DNA of 64,000 bases, taken from Methylomonas methanica (GTDB taxonomy: Bacteria; Pseudomonadota; Gammaproteobacteria; Methylococcales; Methylomonadaceae). A model generated the notes under the pieces. It was not told the origin of the DNA. It made no database searches and worked only from the letters and a program-made list of their open reading frames with translations. The position numbers were made by a program, and so were the translations under genes. Numbering within the stretch: the stretch's first letter is position 1; each line of letters begins with the position of its first letter. Shown here piece after piece: positions 52,626 through 62,868 of this stretch. The stretch lies in the NCBI GenBank assembly GCA_001644045.1, contig LUUF01000019.1:62001-126000 (forward strand), given 5' to 3'.

Positions 52626-53114
52626 TTAAACGTTGTACTTTTTTCTGAGTTGGTTAAAATCGCGAAAAACCATTTCGACCCTTGCTGCCTTTGACTCTAG
52701 CTCGTCGAGACTCATAGCTTCTTCAAGTTCATCGCCTAGAATATGTTTCATCCACTCAGGAGAAGAAATACTTACAGGAGATCCTTTACGCATTGGGTAA
52801 AAATTCCAAGTAGCGTGGACATATCGATTTCTTAGCTCCCTGACTTCATGAGCTTGTAGAAACCATTCCTCAAATTCAGAAACTCCTTTTTTCCCTATAT
52901 AGAGATGTAGCGGATCTTCTTTTAAAAGCGATTTAAACCACTTCATTTTTTTATCAAAAGATTTACTTGATAGTTTTTTAACTATTTCGTCACGGGGCAG
53001 TGGTCCAGGTATGCTTGCAATCAAAAGCCCAATATTAAGGTCTATATAATTAAAACTTCTTAGCAACTTAAAAATGGCTTTTTCAAACCTCGCATTTGGA
53101 TCTTGTTCAATCAT
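52626..53114 (-). CDS. HEPN-like protein of unknown function, probably acquired
   Basis: A 162-residue protein encoded by DNA that is clearly more AT-rich than its neighbours (AAA/AAT/TTT codons, few GC-ending codons), which suggests horizontal transfer. The helical sequence contains VRELRNRYVHATW near residues 90-103, an exact RNxxxH motif of HEPN ribonuclease domains, in the common position after a charged helix. The C-terminus is helical (ELEEAMSLDELESKAARVEMVFRDFNQLRKKY). No nucleotidyltransferase partner (MNT) or toxin-antitoxin mate is adjacent; the neighbours are the repeat cluster and the yej operon. HEPN assignment is from the motif only. Confidence 0.6.
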   Translation of the reverse strand: MIEQDPNARFEKAIFKLLRSFNYIDLNIGLLIASIPGPLPRDEIVKKLSSKSFDKKMKWFKSLLKEDPLHLYIGKKGVSEFEEWFLQAHEVRELRNRYVHATWNFYPMRKGSPVSISSPEWMKHILGDELEEAMSLDELESKAARVEMVFRDFNQLRKKYNV

Positions 53115-53184
53115 ACCAATGGCTAACTATTCAGAGTATCTAGCGAATTATTATGCTATTCCAGCATACCATCTATCTTATATC

Positions 53185-54948
53185 TCACACCACCAACCTC
53201 GGCACCGCCGACAACAACCTCTGAGTATAAGGATGCTCCGGCGCCCCACAAACCTTAGCAGTTAAACCTTCTTCTACAATCTTCCCCTTATACATCACCA
53301 CCGTCCGATCACTGAGATACTCCACCACCCCAATATTATGCGTAATAAACAACAAGGTCAGATTACGCCGACGGCGAATATCCAACAGCAATTGCAGAAT
53401 TTCCGCCTGCACCGACACATCCAGCGCGCTGGTAATTTCATCACACACCACAAACTCCGGATTTAATGCCAAAGCCCGCGCCAAACCGATACGCTGGCGC
53501 TGGCCGCCGGAAAATTCGTGCGGGTAGCGCCACAGCGATTCGCGGCTGAGTTGCATGTCTTCCAGCAGTTGCCCGGCCAATTCGATACGTTCTTCTTGAT
53601 TGGCGCCGATGCCGTGTACCTTCATCGGTTCGGTCAACGTGGTTTCCACCAGCAGACGCGGATTTAATGAGGATTGCGGGTCCTGAAAGGCAATCTGCAT
53701 CTTGCGGCGTAACGGCCGCAGTTCGCGAGCGGACAGGCCGGTGAGCTCCTGGCCGTCGATGCGGATGCTGCCGGCGGTCGGCGGCTCAAGTTGCAATACC
53801 GCCCGGCCCAACGTGGTTTTGCCGCATCCGGATTCACCCACCAAGGCGACGATTTCACCTTGCGGAATATCCAGCGACACTTCATCCACGGCTTTTACAT
53901 AATCGACAGTTTGTCGGAACAAGCCCTTTTTGATCGGGAACCAGACTTTCAAGTCACGGATTTGTAGCAAGGGCTGATCATCTGCGCTTGGCAGCGCGCC
54001 GGGCGTATTTGCCAGAGAAACAGTCTGCTTGGCCTGCCCCCGTAAACCGGCGCGCGTCAGCACCGACAGCAGTTTTTTATCGCTGTCACTCAGGCTTTCG
54101 TCATCGGCCGGGTCGGGGTCTTCGGTGTGCGGAGGCTCGACAACCGGTTTGGCCAGATTCTCCGGCACCGAGGCCAGCAGTTTTTGCGTATAGGGGTGCT
54201 GGGGATTGCGCAACACGGCTTTGCACGCGCCAACTTCCACCAGTTTGCCCTGCTGCATCACCCCCACCCAATGCGCCATCTGCGCCACCACACCAAAGTC
54301 GTGAGTGATGAACAACATGCTCATGCCGGTATCGTCCTGGAGTTTGCGCATCAAGCGCAATATCTCGGCTTGCACGGTCACATCCAGCGCGGTGGTAGGT
54401 TCGTCGGCGATCAGCAAGTGCGGCTCGCAGGCCAGCGCCATCGCGATCATCACCCGCTGGCGTTGGCCGCCGGACAGTTGATGCGGATAGTCGCGGAAGC
54501 GGCTGGAGGCGTTGGGAATTTGCACTTGTTCCAAAGCTTTGATGGTGCGCTCGGTCGCTTCCGCATCGTCCATATCGGGATGATGCAGTTGCAGCGCCTC
54601 GGTGATTTGTTCGCCTATGCTCATGACCGGATTCAACGAGGTCATCGGCTCCTGGAAAATCATCGCGATCTTTAAGCCGCGCACGGCGCGAATGCCCTGA
54701 TCGTCTAGCTTTAACAAGTCCTGCCCGTTCAGCAAAATCTCGCCGCTGGGATGGGAAGATACACCGTCCGGCAACAAACGGATTACGGATAAGGCGCTCA
54801 CCGACTTGCCGCTGCCCGATTCGCCGACCAAGCAAAAGGTTTCGCCTTTGGGGATACTGAAACTGATGTCGTCCACCGCCCGAACTTCGCCGCCGCCGGA
54901 CCTTAAATAAGTGCGCAGATTGCGGACTTCCAACAAGGCTTGGCTCAT
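53185..54948 (-). CDS. yejF: ABC transporter with two ATPase modules (YejF-like)
   Basis: Cytoplasmic energising subunit of a peptide/microcin-C type importer, with both ATPases fused in one 587-residue chain. Module one (residues 1-270) has Walker [17 protein letters not shown] and [12 protein letters not shown]. After a charged linker (about 275-325), module two has [23 protein letters not shown] and [12 protein letters not shown]. Each ends with the oligopeptide-family C-terminal extension ([22 protein letters not shown]). ATG 54948 overlaps the yejE stop as ATGA; the frame runs further upstream, but that part overlaps yejE. Confidence 0.93.
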   Translation of the reverse strand: MSQALLEVRNLRTYLRSGGGEVRAVDDISFSIPKGETFCLVGESGSGKSVSALSVIRLLPDGVSSHPSGEILLNGQDLLKLDDQGIRAVRGLKIAMIFQEPMTSLNPVMSIGEQITEALQLHHPDMDDAEATERTIKALEQVQIPNASSRFRDYPHQLSGGQRQRVMIAMALACEPHLLIADEPTTALDVTVQAEILRLMRKLQDDTGMSMLFITHDFGVVAQMAHWVGVMQQGKLVEVGACKAVLRNPQHPYTQKLLASVPENLAKPVVEPPHTEDPDPADDESLSDSDKKLLSVLTRAGLRGQAKQTVSLANTPGALPSADDQPLLQIRDLKVWFPIKKGLFRQTVDYVKAVDEVSLDIPQGEIVALVGESGCGKTTLGRAVLQLEPPTAGSIRIDGQELTGLSARELRPLRRKMQIAFQDPQSSLNPRLLVETTLTEPMKVHGIGANQEERIELAGQLLEDMQLSRESLWRYPHEFSGGQRQRIGLARALALNPEFVVCDEITSALDVSVQAEILQLLLDIRRRRNLTLLFITHNIGVVEYLSDRTVVMYKGKIVEEGLTAKVCGAPEHPYTQRLLSAVPRLVV

Positions 54949-56126
54949 GATTTGATCCCAGCCTTGTCGGACAGGCGCGGATCGATGGCGTCCCGAAACG
55001 CTTCGCCGATCAGATTGTAGGCGAACACCGTCATGAAAATCGAGCCGCCGGGAAACACCGCCATCCACCAGTTAAAAGTCGAGGATTTGACGGCCTGATC
55101 CAGCATCGCCCCCCAGGATGGCGCATCGACCACGCCCAAGCCCAGGAAGCTTAGCGTCGCTTCCGACAAAATCGCCCCGGCCACGCCAAAGCTGACCGCC
55201 ACCAATAAGGGTGCGACGCCGTTGGGCAGCATATGCCGAAACAAAATGGACGTTAACGGCAAGCCGCTGGCGACTGCCGCCTGCACGTAATCCTGTTTGC
55301 GCAGTTTCAAAAACTCCTGCCGCACGTACCGAGCGTACCCCGACCAACCGGTGACGCCAATGATCACCATCATCATGTACAAACTGCGGCCAAAAAACGC
55401 CACGAAAGTCAGCAGTAGAAATAGCGTAGGAATGTCTTCGAAAATCTCCACCAGCCGCATGCCCAGCATATCGACGATGCCGGAAAAATAGCCCATCAAG
55501 CCGCCGACCACGATACCGATAGCCAATGCTATCCCGGACGCGATCAGGCCGATGCTCAAGGAAATCCTGCAGGCATGGATCATCCGGCTTAACACGTCGG
55601 CGCCGTTTTCCTCGGTGCCCATCAAATGGGTATGGCCGTCCGTGGCGAATGGCGCTTCCAGGCCCTTGCTGCCCAAATCGCGCAAATAGTCTACGGGCGC
55701 ATAGGGTATGGGCGGCATGATCTTCCAATCCACTTGCGTGTAAGCGGCGCTGCGAAAATCGTCGTAGATCACCAGCACCGGCGGTTTGACGAAGCTATTG
55801 ACCAGCAGCGCCGCCAACGCACTACCCAGCAAAAACCACAGTATCTGTTTGCCGCCGTCGATTTTTAGCCGGTACACGGCCAATGCGATGAAAAAGCTGG
55901 TCAGGATCCAGGCATCTTCCACCGACAAATATTCCAGCACCGGCGCGGAAATGACGCCGTCCTTGCTCATCAGCAAGGGCATGGAGTTGGCGAGAAAGGG
56001 CGCAAACACCGCGCAAAATATCAACAAGGCAATCCAGATCAAACCAAATTTGACGCCGACGCCGGCCAGCGTCTTGCGCCAGATGCGGGCCGAGAAGGAT
56101 TCGCGGCTAACCACAGGCTTAGTCAT
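54945..56126 (-). CDS. yejE: ABC transporter permease (YejE-like)
   Basis: Second membrane subunit of the importer, 393 residues. An N-terminal extension of about 150 residues with two or three helices precedes the permease core (ARISLSIGLIASGIALAIGIVVGGLMGYFSG) and the EAA loop LKLRKQDYVQAAVASGLPLTSILFRHMLPNG near 290-320. DppC/OppC-family permeases share this plan; the long N-terminal part is characteristic of YejE. It overlaps yejB by 8 bp and yejF by 4 bp. Confidence 0.92.
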   Translation of the reverse strand: MTKPVVSRESFSARIWRKTLAGVGVKFGLIWIALLIFCAVFAPFLANSMPLLMSKDGVISAPVLEYLSVEDAWILTSFFIALAVYRLKIDGGKQILWFLLGSALAALLVNSFVKPPVLVIYDDFRSAAYTQVDWKIMPPIPYAPVDYLRDLGSKGLEAPFATDGHTHLMGTEENGADVLSRMIHACRISLSIGLIASGIALAIGIVVGGLMGYFSGIVDMLGMRLVEIFEDIPTLFLLLTFVAFFGRSLYMMMVIIGVTGWSGYARYVRQEFLKLRKQDYVQAAVASGLPLTSILFRHMLPNGVAPLLVAVSFGVAGAILSEATLSFLGLGVVDAPSWGAMLDQAVKSSTFNWWMAVFPGGSIFMTVFAYNLIGEAFRDAIDPRLSDKAGIKS

Positions 56127-57195
56127 AACTTACCCGCGGATCGGCCAGGGTGTAACAGGAATCAGCAATCAGGTAGCCAATCAAGGTCAAAAAGCCGCTG
56201 ATCCAGGTAATCGACAGCACCAATTCGCGGTCGCGGCCTTTCACCGCTTCCACCGCCAACTGGCCCATGCCGTTGATGCTGAAAATATTTTCGACGATCA
56301 AGGAGCCGGCCAACAGACTGGGTAACAAGCCGGCCGAGACAGTAATCAAGGGCAGCAGACTATTGCGGAATACGTGCTTCCAGAGCACGTCGTTTTCGGC
56401 CAAGCCCTTGGCGCGGGCGGTGCGGGCGTAATCGGCATGCAGATTTTCCAGGATCGAGGTGCGGGTCAGCTTGGTCAGCGCGGCAAAGCCGCCGTAAGAC
56501 AAACAAATCACAGGCAAAATCAGGTGCCAGATTCTGTCCAATAAAAAACCACGAATAAAACCGCCCTCATCCCAATGCGGCAGGAACGGCATATCTTGCG
56601 CTTCCCGACTGCTGATACCGGCGGTTGGGAACCATTGAAAGTACTGAATATTGGCAAAAAAACCCAGCAGCAATACCCCGGCCAGCATGGTCGGAATCGA
56701 CCATAAAGCCAGCATCGATACGCCGGCGCCGACATCGAAAGCGCTGCCGCGCTGGGTCGCCGCTTTCATGCCGACCATGATCGCGATGATGTAGGTAAAC
56801 GGCAGCGTGACCAGATTGAGTAGCAAGGTGATCGGAATCCGTTCGGCCAGAATGGCCGACACCGGCCGGCCGTATTGAAAGCTGGTGCCCAGATCCATGC
56901 CCTTGCTGAAGGAAAATTCGCCGCGCCGGCCTTGGGCATCGGTGACGAAGCCGATTGGCGAGACATTATTCAACCAGCGCAGATACTGGACCGGTGCGGG
57001 CTGATCCAGACCGTAGCGTTTGTTGTAATAATCCAGCAGGGCTTGTTTTTCCTGCGGCTTCATATCCATGCCGCCGATCAAGGTCTGCGCGCTAATGCCA
57101 CCCGGCGACATAGCCATCACGCTGAACACCAATACGGTAATCCCCAACAAGGTAGGGATCATCAACAGCACGCGCCGCAGCAGGTAGGTTAACAT
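56119..57195 (-). CDS. yejB: ABC transporter permease (YejB-like)
   Basis: First membrane subunit, 358 residues, with six helices. It begins MLTYLLRRVLLMIPTLLGITVLVFSVMAMSPGG, as in DppB/YejB, and has the EAA motif ADYARTARAKGLAENDVLWKHVFRNSLLPLIT near 255-285. A soluble loop (QKQALLDYYNKRYGLDQPAPVQYLRWLNNV) in positions 47-78 is typical of YejB. It lies 15 bp after the binding-protein gene and overlaps yejE. Confidence 0.92.
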   Translation of the reverse strand: MLTYLLRRVLLMIPTLLGITVLVFSVMAMSPGGISAQTLIGGMDMKPQEKQALLDYYNKRYGLDQPAPVQYLRWLNNVSPIGFVTDAQGRRGEFSFSKGMDLGTSFQYGRPVSAILAERIPITLLLNLVTLPFTYIIAIMVGMKAATQRGSAFDVGAGVSMLALWSIPTMLAGVLLLGFFANIQYFQWFPTAGISSREAQDMPFLPHWDEGGFIRGFLLDRIWHLILPVICLSYGGFAALTKLTRTSILENLHADYARTARAKGLAENDVLWKHVFRNSLLPLITVSAGLLPSLLAGSLIVENIFSINGMGQLAVEAVKGRDRELVLSITWISGFLTLIGYLIADSCYTLADPRVSYD

Positions 57196-57210
57196 CGGCG
57201 AATCCTTGGC

Positions 57211-59064
57211 CTATTGCGTGTATTTTTGCTGCGCCAGTGGCACGTAATTTTCCAACGGCAAGGAGCCGAAGTTCAAACCCAGTTTGGTCATTTGCAGGTT
57301 GTGGATGCGCTTGTCGACGAACAGAAGGCTCTTTCGGCGCATCAAAAAGGTATAGGGCTGATCTTCGTAAAGAATACGCTCGGCCTGCTGCCAGAGCGGC
57401 ATGCGTTTGCTTTCGTCGACGGTGCGGCGGGCGTCATCGATTAACTTGTCCAGGGCCGGATTTTTGTAACTGACGTAGTTATCGCCTTTGCTGACGGCTT
57501 GCGAGCTGTGGAAGATTTGGTACAAATCGGTTTCGATGCCGCTGGTCCAGCCCAGGGTAATGGCGTCGAAGTCTTTTTTATCCAGATTCTCCAGCATCAC
57601 CGGCCATTCTTGCGGCGTTGGAATCAACTTCACCCCGGCGCGGGCGTACAAGTCTTTCAGCAACAAAACCATGCGTTTGGTGTCTTCGTTGGCTTGAAAG
57701 TAGGTCAGTTTAAATTCGAAGGGCTGTCCGGCTTTGTCTTCCAACACGCCATCGGCATTCTTATCCTGATAGCCAGCGTCTTTCAACAGCGCTTTGGCTT
57801 TGTCCAAATCCACTTGATAAGGCTGCAAGGCCGCGTCGTGTTGTTTGCTGGCATTACTGAACGGACTGACGGCTGGCTCGGCGTAATCCAACATGACGTC
57901 CTTGATCACCCGGCTGACGTCGGTCAAATAGGTCATCGCCTGGCGCACGCGTTTGTCGGCGAAACGGGTCGGCTTACCGCCACGCTCCTGGTTCCAGCCG
58001 ATGTAGCTATAGCCCACGACCGGCGGCATGTATTCGAAGTTTTGGCTCTTGGCCTGGATTTGCGGGTCTTTCTTCAGCTCCTGATATTCGACCGGACGCG
58101 CCGAGTAGGAGTCTATGTCGCCATTGCGAAAAGTGGTTAAGCGGGCACTATCGTTCTGGATGATTTTCCACAGAATCCTATGGTAGGACGGTTGCACATC
58201 ACCCCAGTAGCGCTCGTTGCGCACCAGTTCTATATTGCCCTTGTCCGGCGTCCAGTTTTTCGGATCGGCCAGCCGATAAGGGCCGCTACCCAATAACAGG
58301 CCTTTGGATTCGTTGAATTTTTGCGGCTCTTTCAAATACGGCTCGTAAAAATGCTTGGGCATGATGCCGATACCGCCCGCCAAAGACAGCGCTTCGAAAT
58401 AGGGTTCCTTGAAAGTAAACACCACTTCATACTTGCCGTTGGCTTTGACGCTTTTGATTTTTTCCAGATAGGCGCGCTCGCGCGGCGCCTGGATCGCATC
58501 GGTCATGATGAAATCGAAACTGAACACCACGTCGTCGGCGGTCAGCGGTTGTCCATCGGAAAAGCTCACATCCTCGCGCATCCGGAAGCTGATTACCAAG
58601 CCGTCTTCACTGATCGTCCAGTCCTTGGCAACCAAACCTTCCCATTCCAAAGTATCGGGATTGCGGGTAATCAGGCTCTCTAGCACATAACTCTGCACAT
58701 TGGAGGCGTAGGCATCGCTGGACACCAGCGGGGTGATGGTTTTGAGATTGGTGCCGAACGCTTCCACGCTCCAGTCACCTTGGGCGTAATCCGGCTGACG
58801 ACTGGCGGCATAAGCACGTTGAAACGCTTGTGCGACTTCGCCGCTTTTGGTCGAATTTGTTGATGCGTTTGCAGCAATCGCACCGGAAGCAATCGCCCCG
58901 CGCAATTCTCGCATATCCTTGGCTTGTTCCGACAATGCGATTTGCATCTCGCTTAATTTCAGCCATTGCCGGTCGATTTGATACATCGCCAACACGATCA
59001 GCAGAATAGTCAAACTGAGTAGCGAATAGAGAATCCAGTCTCGGGTAGTTGATTGTGTTTGCAT
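57211..59064 (-). CDS. yejA: membrane-anchored extracellular solute-binding protein, family 5 (YejA-like)
   Basis: Substrate-binding subunit of the importer, 617 residues. The SBP_bac_5 core is clear (LVAKDWTISEDGLVISFRMREDVSFSDGQPLTADDVVFSFDFI near 143-185; MPPVVGYSYIGWNQERGGKPTRFADKRVRQAMTYL near 345-380). In place of a cleavable signal, the N-terminus has a hydrophobic helix (ILYSLLSLTILLIVLAMY, 11-28) followed by a coiled-coil-like LKLSEMQIALSEQAKDMRELRG and a Ser/Ala-rich linker, so the protein is probably tethered to the inner membrane. It is the first gene of a four-gene operon. Substrate (peptides, possibly microcin C-like) is inferred from family. Confidence 0.9.
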   Translation of the reverse strand: MQTQSTTRDWILYSLLSLTILLIVLAMYQIDRQWLKLSEMQIALSEQAKDMRELRGAIASGAIAANASTNSTKSGEVAQAFQRAYAASRQPDYAQGDWSVEAFGTNLKTITPLVSSDAYASNVQSYVLESLITRNPDTLEWEGLVAKDWTISEDGLVISFRMREDVSFSDGQPLTADDVVFSFDFIMTDAIQAPRERAYLEKIKSVKANGKYEVVFTFKEPYFEALSLAGGIGIMPKHFYEPYLKEPQKFNESKGLLLGSGPYRLADPKNWTPDKGNIELVRNERYWGDVQPSYHRILWKIIQNDSARLTTFRNGDIDSYSARPVEYQELKKDPQIQAKSQNFEYMPPVVGYSYIGWNQERGGKPTRFADKRVRQAMTYLTDVSRVIKDVMLDYAEPAVSPFSNASKQHDAALQPYQVDLDKAKALLKDAGYQDKNADGVLEDKAGQPFEFKLTYFQANEDTKRMVLLLKDLYARAGVKLIPTPQEWPVMLENLDKKDFDAITLGWTSGIETDLYQIFHSSQAVSKGDNYVSYKNPALDKLIDDARRTVDESKRMPLWQQAERILYEDQPYTFLMRRKSLLFVDKRIHNLQMTKLGLNFGSLPLENYVPLAQQKYTQ

Positions 59065-59239
59065 GTTTCCAGTGTTTCGCAGAAATTAAACAGAAACTTC
59101 AGCGACGCTTTTGCTTGATGGCCAGAGCTATATGAATCGCTTCCGGGGCTTATCGATAACGCCGCCTTTGCAAAAACGCCAGGTGTCCTTACTTTTTAAC
59201 CCGATGGGTAGTCGCCGCACTAGCCACCGGGGTACATCT

Positions 59240-60430
59240 TTACAACAAATTAGCGATCGGTGCCTCAGGATTGACTTCGGCATCATAATCCACGCCGTCT
59301 ACTTCAAAACCGAACAACTTGAGAAACTCATGTTTGTAACCGGCAAAATCGCTCAATTCGTTGATATTGTCATTGTTGATTTGTTCCCACAAGGCCGTGA
59401 CCTTGTCTTGCACTTGCGGTTGCAATTCTTTCAGGTCGGCGCGCAGGCGGCCGGTATCGTCCAGGATGGGATTGGCACCATACAGACTATCGCGGAACAA
59501 GCCGTTGACCTGCTCGATACAACCTTCGTGAGTTCCCTCTGCCTTCATGGTTTTGAACAATAAGGCCAGATACAAAGGCATGACCGGAATCGCCGCGCTG
59601 GCTTGGGTAACCACGGCTTTCAGCACCGATACCCTGGCATCACCACCCAAGGCAACCAATTTACTGCGAATATCGATGACACGTTTATCCAGATCCTTCT
59701 TCGCCGCACCGATGGTGCCGTCCCAATAAATATCCCAGGTGATCTTTTCGCCCAAATAGGTGTAAGCGGTGGTTTTAGCTCCTTCCGCCAATACGCCCGC
59801 TTCCGCCAGCGCATCGATCCACATTTGCCAGTCTTCACCGCCCATCACGGCAACGGTGTTATCGATTTCTTCTTGAGTCGCGGCCGGCAAGGTAAAGGAT
59901 TTAATAACCTCTTTGTCGGTATCGATACCGTTTTGTACCAAATCCTTGCCAATCGGTTTTAATGTGGAGTTGTGCGTAATACCAGTTTTTGGATTAGTGC
60001 GGCGCGGCGCGGCCAGGCTGTAAATCACCAGATCGACTTTGCCCAAATCCTGTTTAATGGCGTCTATGGTTTTTTGTTTGATCTCGTCGGAAAACGCGTC
60101 ACCGTTGATGCTTTTGGCATACAGGCCTTCGGCTTCGGCAAATTTATGAAAGGCCGCGGAATTGTACCAACCGGGAGTACCCGGCTTATCCGCAGTGCCT
60201 TCGCGCTCAAAAAACACACCTAGCGTTTTCGCACCCGAACCGAAAGCCGAGACAATGCGCGAAGCCAGACCGTAGCCGGTGGAAGCGCCCAGAATCAGCA
60301 CATTTTTCGGGCCATTATCAATGGCGCCAAAGCTTTTCACATAGTCGATCTGCTGTTTGACATTGGCTTCGCAGCCGACGGGATGGGTGGTGACGCACAT
60401 AAATCCGCGTACGCGAGGTTTGATAATCAT
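59240..60430 (-). CDS. fabV: trans-2-enoyl-ACP/CoA reductase FabV
   Basis: NADH-dependent enoyl reductase that completes each fatty-acid elongation round; FabV enzymes are naturally insensitive to triclosan. The 396 residues show [20 protein letters not shown] at the start, the Rossmann loop [15 protein letters not shown] near 45-58, and the FabV-specific Y-x8-K catalytic set in [14 protein letters not shown] near 235. No fabI is seen in the window. A good AAGGA site precedes the ATG. The 388-bp gap upstream (60431-60818) holds the ppiD terminator and nothing else I can assign. Confidence 0.96.
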   Translation of the reverse strand: MIIKPRVRGFMCVTTHPVGCEANVKQQIDYVKSFGAIDNGPKNVLILGASTGYGLASRIVSAFGSGAKTLGVFFEREGTADKPGTPGWYNSAAFHKFAEAEGLYAKSINGDAFSDEIKQKTIDAIKQDLGKVDLVIYSLAAPRRTNPKTGITHNSTLKPIGKDLVQNGIDTDKEVIKSFTLPAATQEEIDNTVAVMGGEDWQMWIDALAEAGVLAEGAKTTAYTYLGEKITWDIYWDGTIGAAKKDLDKRVIDIRSKLVALGGDARVSVLKAVVTQASAAIPVMPLYLALLFKTMKAEGTHEGCIEQVNGLFRDSLYGANPILDDTGRLRADLKELQPQVQDKVTALWEQINNDNINELSDFAGYKHEFLKLFGFEVDGVDYDAEVNPEAPIANLL

Positions 60431-60773
60431 GTTGATCCTTAAATCAAGCTATTAAAAAATTAAGTCGGGTGTCGCTGTGCCAGCGATGTTTGTTACAAAC
60501 ATTAAAGTTTATCCCATGAGATGGCTCAACAGGAAAATAATATCGATTGTTTCCGGAGCGAAAAACCAACTTATTCGGGCATCAGCGGCTATGTTAATAA
60601 ACGTTGGTCTAAAAGCCAATGTGGGTTGAACGCGGTTAGCTTTTGGCGCACAAGGCAGCGGGAATATCGGAGCGTTTCAATGCACAGGCCCCGCGTCGCC
60701 AACGAAATTTCCTGTGATAACGGCCTAAAACATGTCGATTCGGTAACCGGTAAAACCGTTTATGCCGGCAATA

Positions 60774-60800
60774 AAAAAGGGAGCTTCAAGCTCCCTTTTT
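60774..60800 (-). terminator. rho-independent terminator of ppiD
   Basis: AAAAAGGGAGCTT and AAGCTCCCTTTTT pair over the full arm, giving a U-run on the minus strand just after the ppiD stop at 60819; the mirror A-run allows it to work in both directions. Confidence 0.85.
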
Positions 60801-60818
60801 GTCGGTCCGCGTGACGAT

Positions 60819-62687
60819 TTACTGTTTTTGCGTATTGATAACGATGTCGGCTTTAGTCTGCAGCGCATTCAATACCGCTTCCATCTGCGCCTTACCGAAG
60901 GCAGTAGAAATGTTTTTGGCGATCAAGGCTTGTTTGTTCTTGTCGCTATCCGACATTACGCCTTCATGTACGCTGTTGACGCTAACCACCAATTTACCCC
61001 CCTTGGCTTCATCGATCACAGCGACGCTAGGTTGACCAGCCTTCGGCTTGGCGGCTCTAAAAATCTCCTGAGTAACTGCTGCCGGCAAATCGCTAACAGT
61101 ACGAGTCAGACCGTTGATTTTTTTGGTTTGCAAATGTTGCGTTTCGGCAATCTGAGCAAGAGTTTTACCGCTAGCCAATTCCTGCTTAATTTTATCGACA
61201 GTGGCGATTGCTTGTTGTTTGGCCTTATCTTGCTGGATCGCGGCAATGACCTGCGGTTTAACTTCCTTCAGTTCTCTGCTGGCGGCAGGTTGATGCGACA
61301 ACATGCGTAACACCAGCACTTTGTCGCCGCCAATTTCCAGCGGCTCGCTGTTGCTGCCTTTTAACACGTCTTCAGAAAATGCCGCCGCCCGAACTTTTTC
61401 GTCCGCAGCAATGCCTTCGCCGGCCGTGCGAGTAAATGCCTCGGTCTTGCTAGTCGCTCCACCCAACAATTGCGCGACTGCCGCCAGGCTATCCGGGTTT
61501 TCGTAACTGACTTCGGCAACTTTTTCGGCCAAGGTATTAAATTTGGCTTCGGCCTGCGCTTTTTGATAAGCCTTACTGACTTCCGCTTTTACCGCTTCGT
61601 AAGGCTTCACGTCACCCGGTATCAATTCGGTGACTTTAATCAAGTGATAACCAAAAGCCGATTTAACGGGCTCGGAGACTTCACCCAATTTTAAACTGCT
61701 CGCGGCATCTTCAAAGGCTTTTTCCATCACCCCGACATTGAACAAACCCAGGTCGCCGCCATTTTTTGCGGTCAGTTTGTCGTCGGACACTTCCGCAGCG
61801 AGGGCCGCAAAATCCTTATTTTTCAAATCTTGTTTAGCTTTCAGAGCTTTTTGCAACGCCAAGTCGTCGGCAGTTTTGTCCTTGTTGAAAGCAAACAGGA
61901 TATGGCTGATTTTTCTGCGCTCTTTCGTGGTGAATTGGACTTTTTGTTCTTCATAATAGGCTTTTAACTGCTCTTCGCTAGGCTTAATCTCAGCCGCCAG
62001 TTTATCCAAAGATAATTCCACATATTCGATAGCTACCTGCTCGGGAGTCTGATAGGCATCCTGATGCTGCTGGTAATAAGCGGTAATTTCTTCTTCGCCA
62101 GGTTGCTGGCTGACCGGCGTTAACGGCACGGTCAAATATTCGACGTCGCGAGTTTGGTTCTGAATTTTAAAGAAGTTATTGATTTCCACTGGCGTCACAA
62201 AGCTGCTATCAACCACGGCACGTTGAAACTGCTCCATGACCAAGGCTTTCTTGATACGGTTGACGAACTCGGCGGAAGACATGCCTTGCGAACCGAGCAT
62301 AGTCTGATATTGAGTCTTATCAAACTTGCCGTCTTTTTGGAAATACTCCAGGGTTTGAATGAAATCCCTGGCGGTATCGTCGCTAACCAACAGGTTTTGA
62401 TCCTGAACGTACTGCAACAACACTTCGTCGCGAACCAGCTTTTCCAAGGCCTGTTTTTTCAGCGTCTCTTCGTCGAACTTCATGCCCGCCAGATTTTGCG
62501 CATACTGCTGATAGGCCTGATTGACATCGCGCTGATAAAACTCCTTGTCCCCTACCGACACCACTGGCGCTTCTTTACCGCCGCCAAGATAGTTTTGGAT
62601 GCCCCACAATCCGAAAAGCACACAAATCAAAATCAATATGATCGATGCAAACAGACCGTGCACCTTTTCTCTAATCTCTAAAAGCAT
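60819..62687 (-). CDS. ppiD: periplasmic folding chaperone PpiD (SurA-like peptidyl-prolyl isomerase)
   Basis: Membrane-anchored chaperone that meets proteins leaving the Sec translocon. The 622-residue protein has a short cytoplasmic N-terminus and one membrane helix (SIILILICVLFGLWGIQNYLG, about 15-35), a SurA-like chaperone domain (residues 40-230), and one parvulin-type domain near 265-360 (ERRKISHILFAFN; KNGGDLGLFNVGVMEKAF; GYHLIKVTEL). E. coli PpiD has the same order and 623 residues. It lies in the hupB-tRNA-ppiD neighbourhood usual for the class, ending at a strong terminator. Confidence 0.94.
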   Translation of the reverse strand: MLLEIREKVHGLFASIILILICVLFGLWGIQNYLGGGKEAPVVSVGDKEFYQRDVNQAYQQYAQNLAGMKFDEETLKKQALEKLVRDEVLLQYVQDQNLLVSDDTARDFIQTLEYFQKDGKFDKTQYQTMLGSQGMSSAEFVNRIKKALVMEQFQRAVVDSSFVTPVEINNFFKIQNQTRDVEYLTVPLTPVSQQPGEEEITAYYQQHQDAYQTPEQVAIEYVELSLDKLAAEIKPSEEQLKAYYEEQKVQFTTKERRKISHILFAFNKDKTADDLALQKALKAKQDLKNKDFAALAAEVSDDKLTAKNGGDLGLFNVGVMEKAFEDAASSLKLGEVSEPVKSAFGYHLIKVTELIPGDVKPYEAVKAEVSKAYQKAQAEAKFNTLAEKVAEVSYENPDSLAAVAQLLGGATSKTEAFTRTAGEGIAADEKVRAAAFSEDVLKGSNSEPLEIGGDKVLVLRMLSHQPAASRELKEVKPQVIAAIQQDKAKQQAIATVDKIKQELASGKTLAQIAETQHLQTKKINGLTRTVSDLPAAVTQEIFRAAKPKAGQPSVAVIDEAKGGKLVVSVNSVHEGVMSDSDKNKQALIAKNISTAFGKAQMEAVLNALQTKADIVINTQKQ

Positions 62688-62745
62688 AAACGCTGTCCTT
62701 AAACAGTATTAAACCCGATCGCTTCAGGCCATAAAATTAACAGGC

Positions 62746-62779
62746 AAAAAAAAACCTCGGACCATACGGCCCGAGGTTT
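62746..62779 (-). terminator. rho-independent terminator downstream of the tRNA genes
   Basis: On the minus strand AACCTCGGGCC...GGTCCGAGGTT is followed by a run of nine T residues, a clear terminator placed just after tRNA-Asp and before ppiD. Confidence 0.88.
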
Positions 62780-62785
62780 CTGTTT

Positions 62786-62862
62786 TGGCGGAGCGGACGG
62801 GGCTCGAACCCGCGACCCCCGGCGTGACAGGCCGGTATTCTAACCAACTGAACTACCGCTCC
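62786..62862 (-). tRNA. tRNA-Asp (GTC)
   Basis: 77 nt including an encoded CCA. Minus-strand sequence begins GGAGCGGTAGTTCAGTTGG, pairs GGAGCGG with CCGCTCC in the acceptor stem, has anticodon loop CTGTCAC (anticodon GTC) and the T loop TTCGAGC. It lies 6 bp after tRNA-Val and probably shares its transcript. Confidence 0.97.
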
Positions 62863-62868
62863 AAAGTC

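Noticed and set aside
54949-55068. 40-codon upstream extension of the YejF-like gene
   Set aside because: It overlaps the yejE coding region in another frame, whereas ATG 54948 overlaps the yejE stop in the typical ATGA manner and begins the first ATPase module.
60521-60814. 97-residue open frame upstream of fabV
   Set aside because: It runs through the ppiD terminator hairpin, has no ribosome binding site and no recognisable domain.
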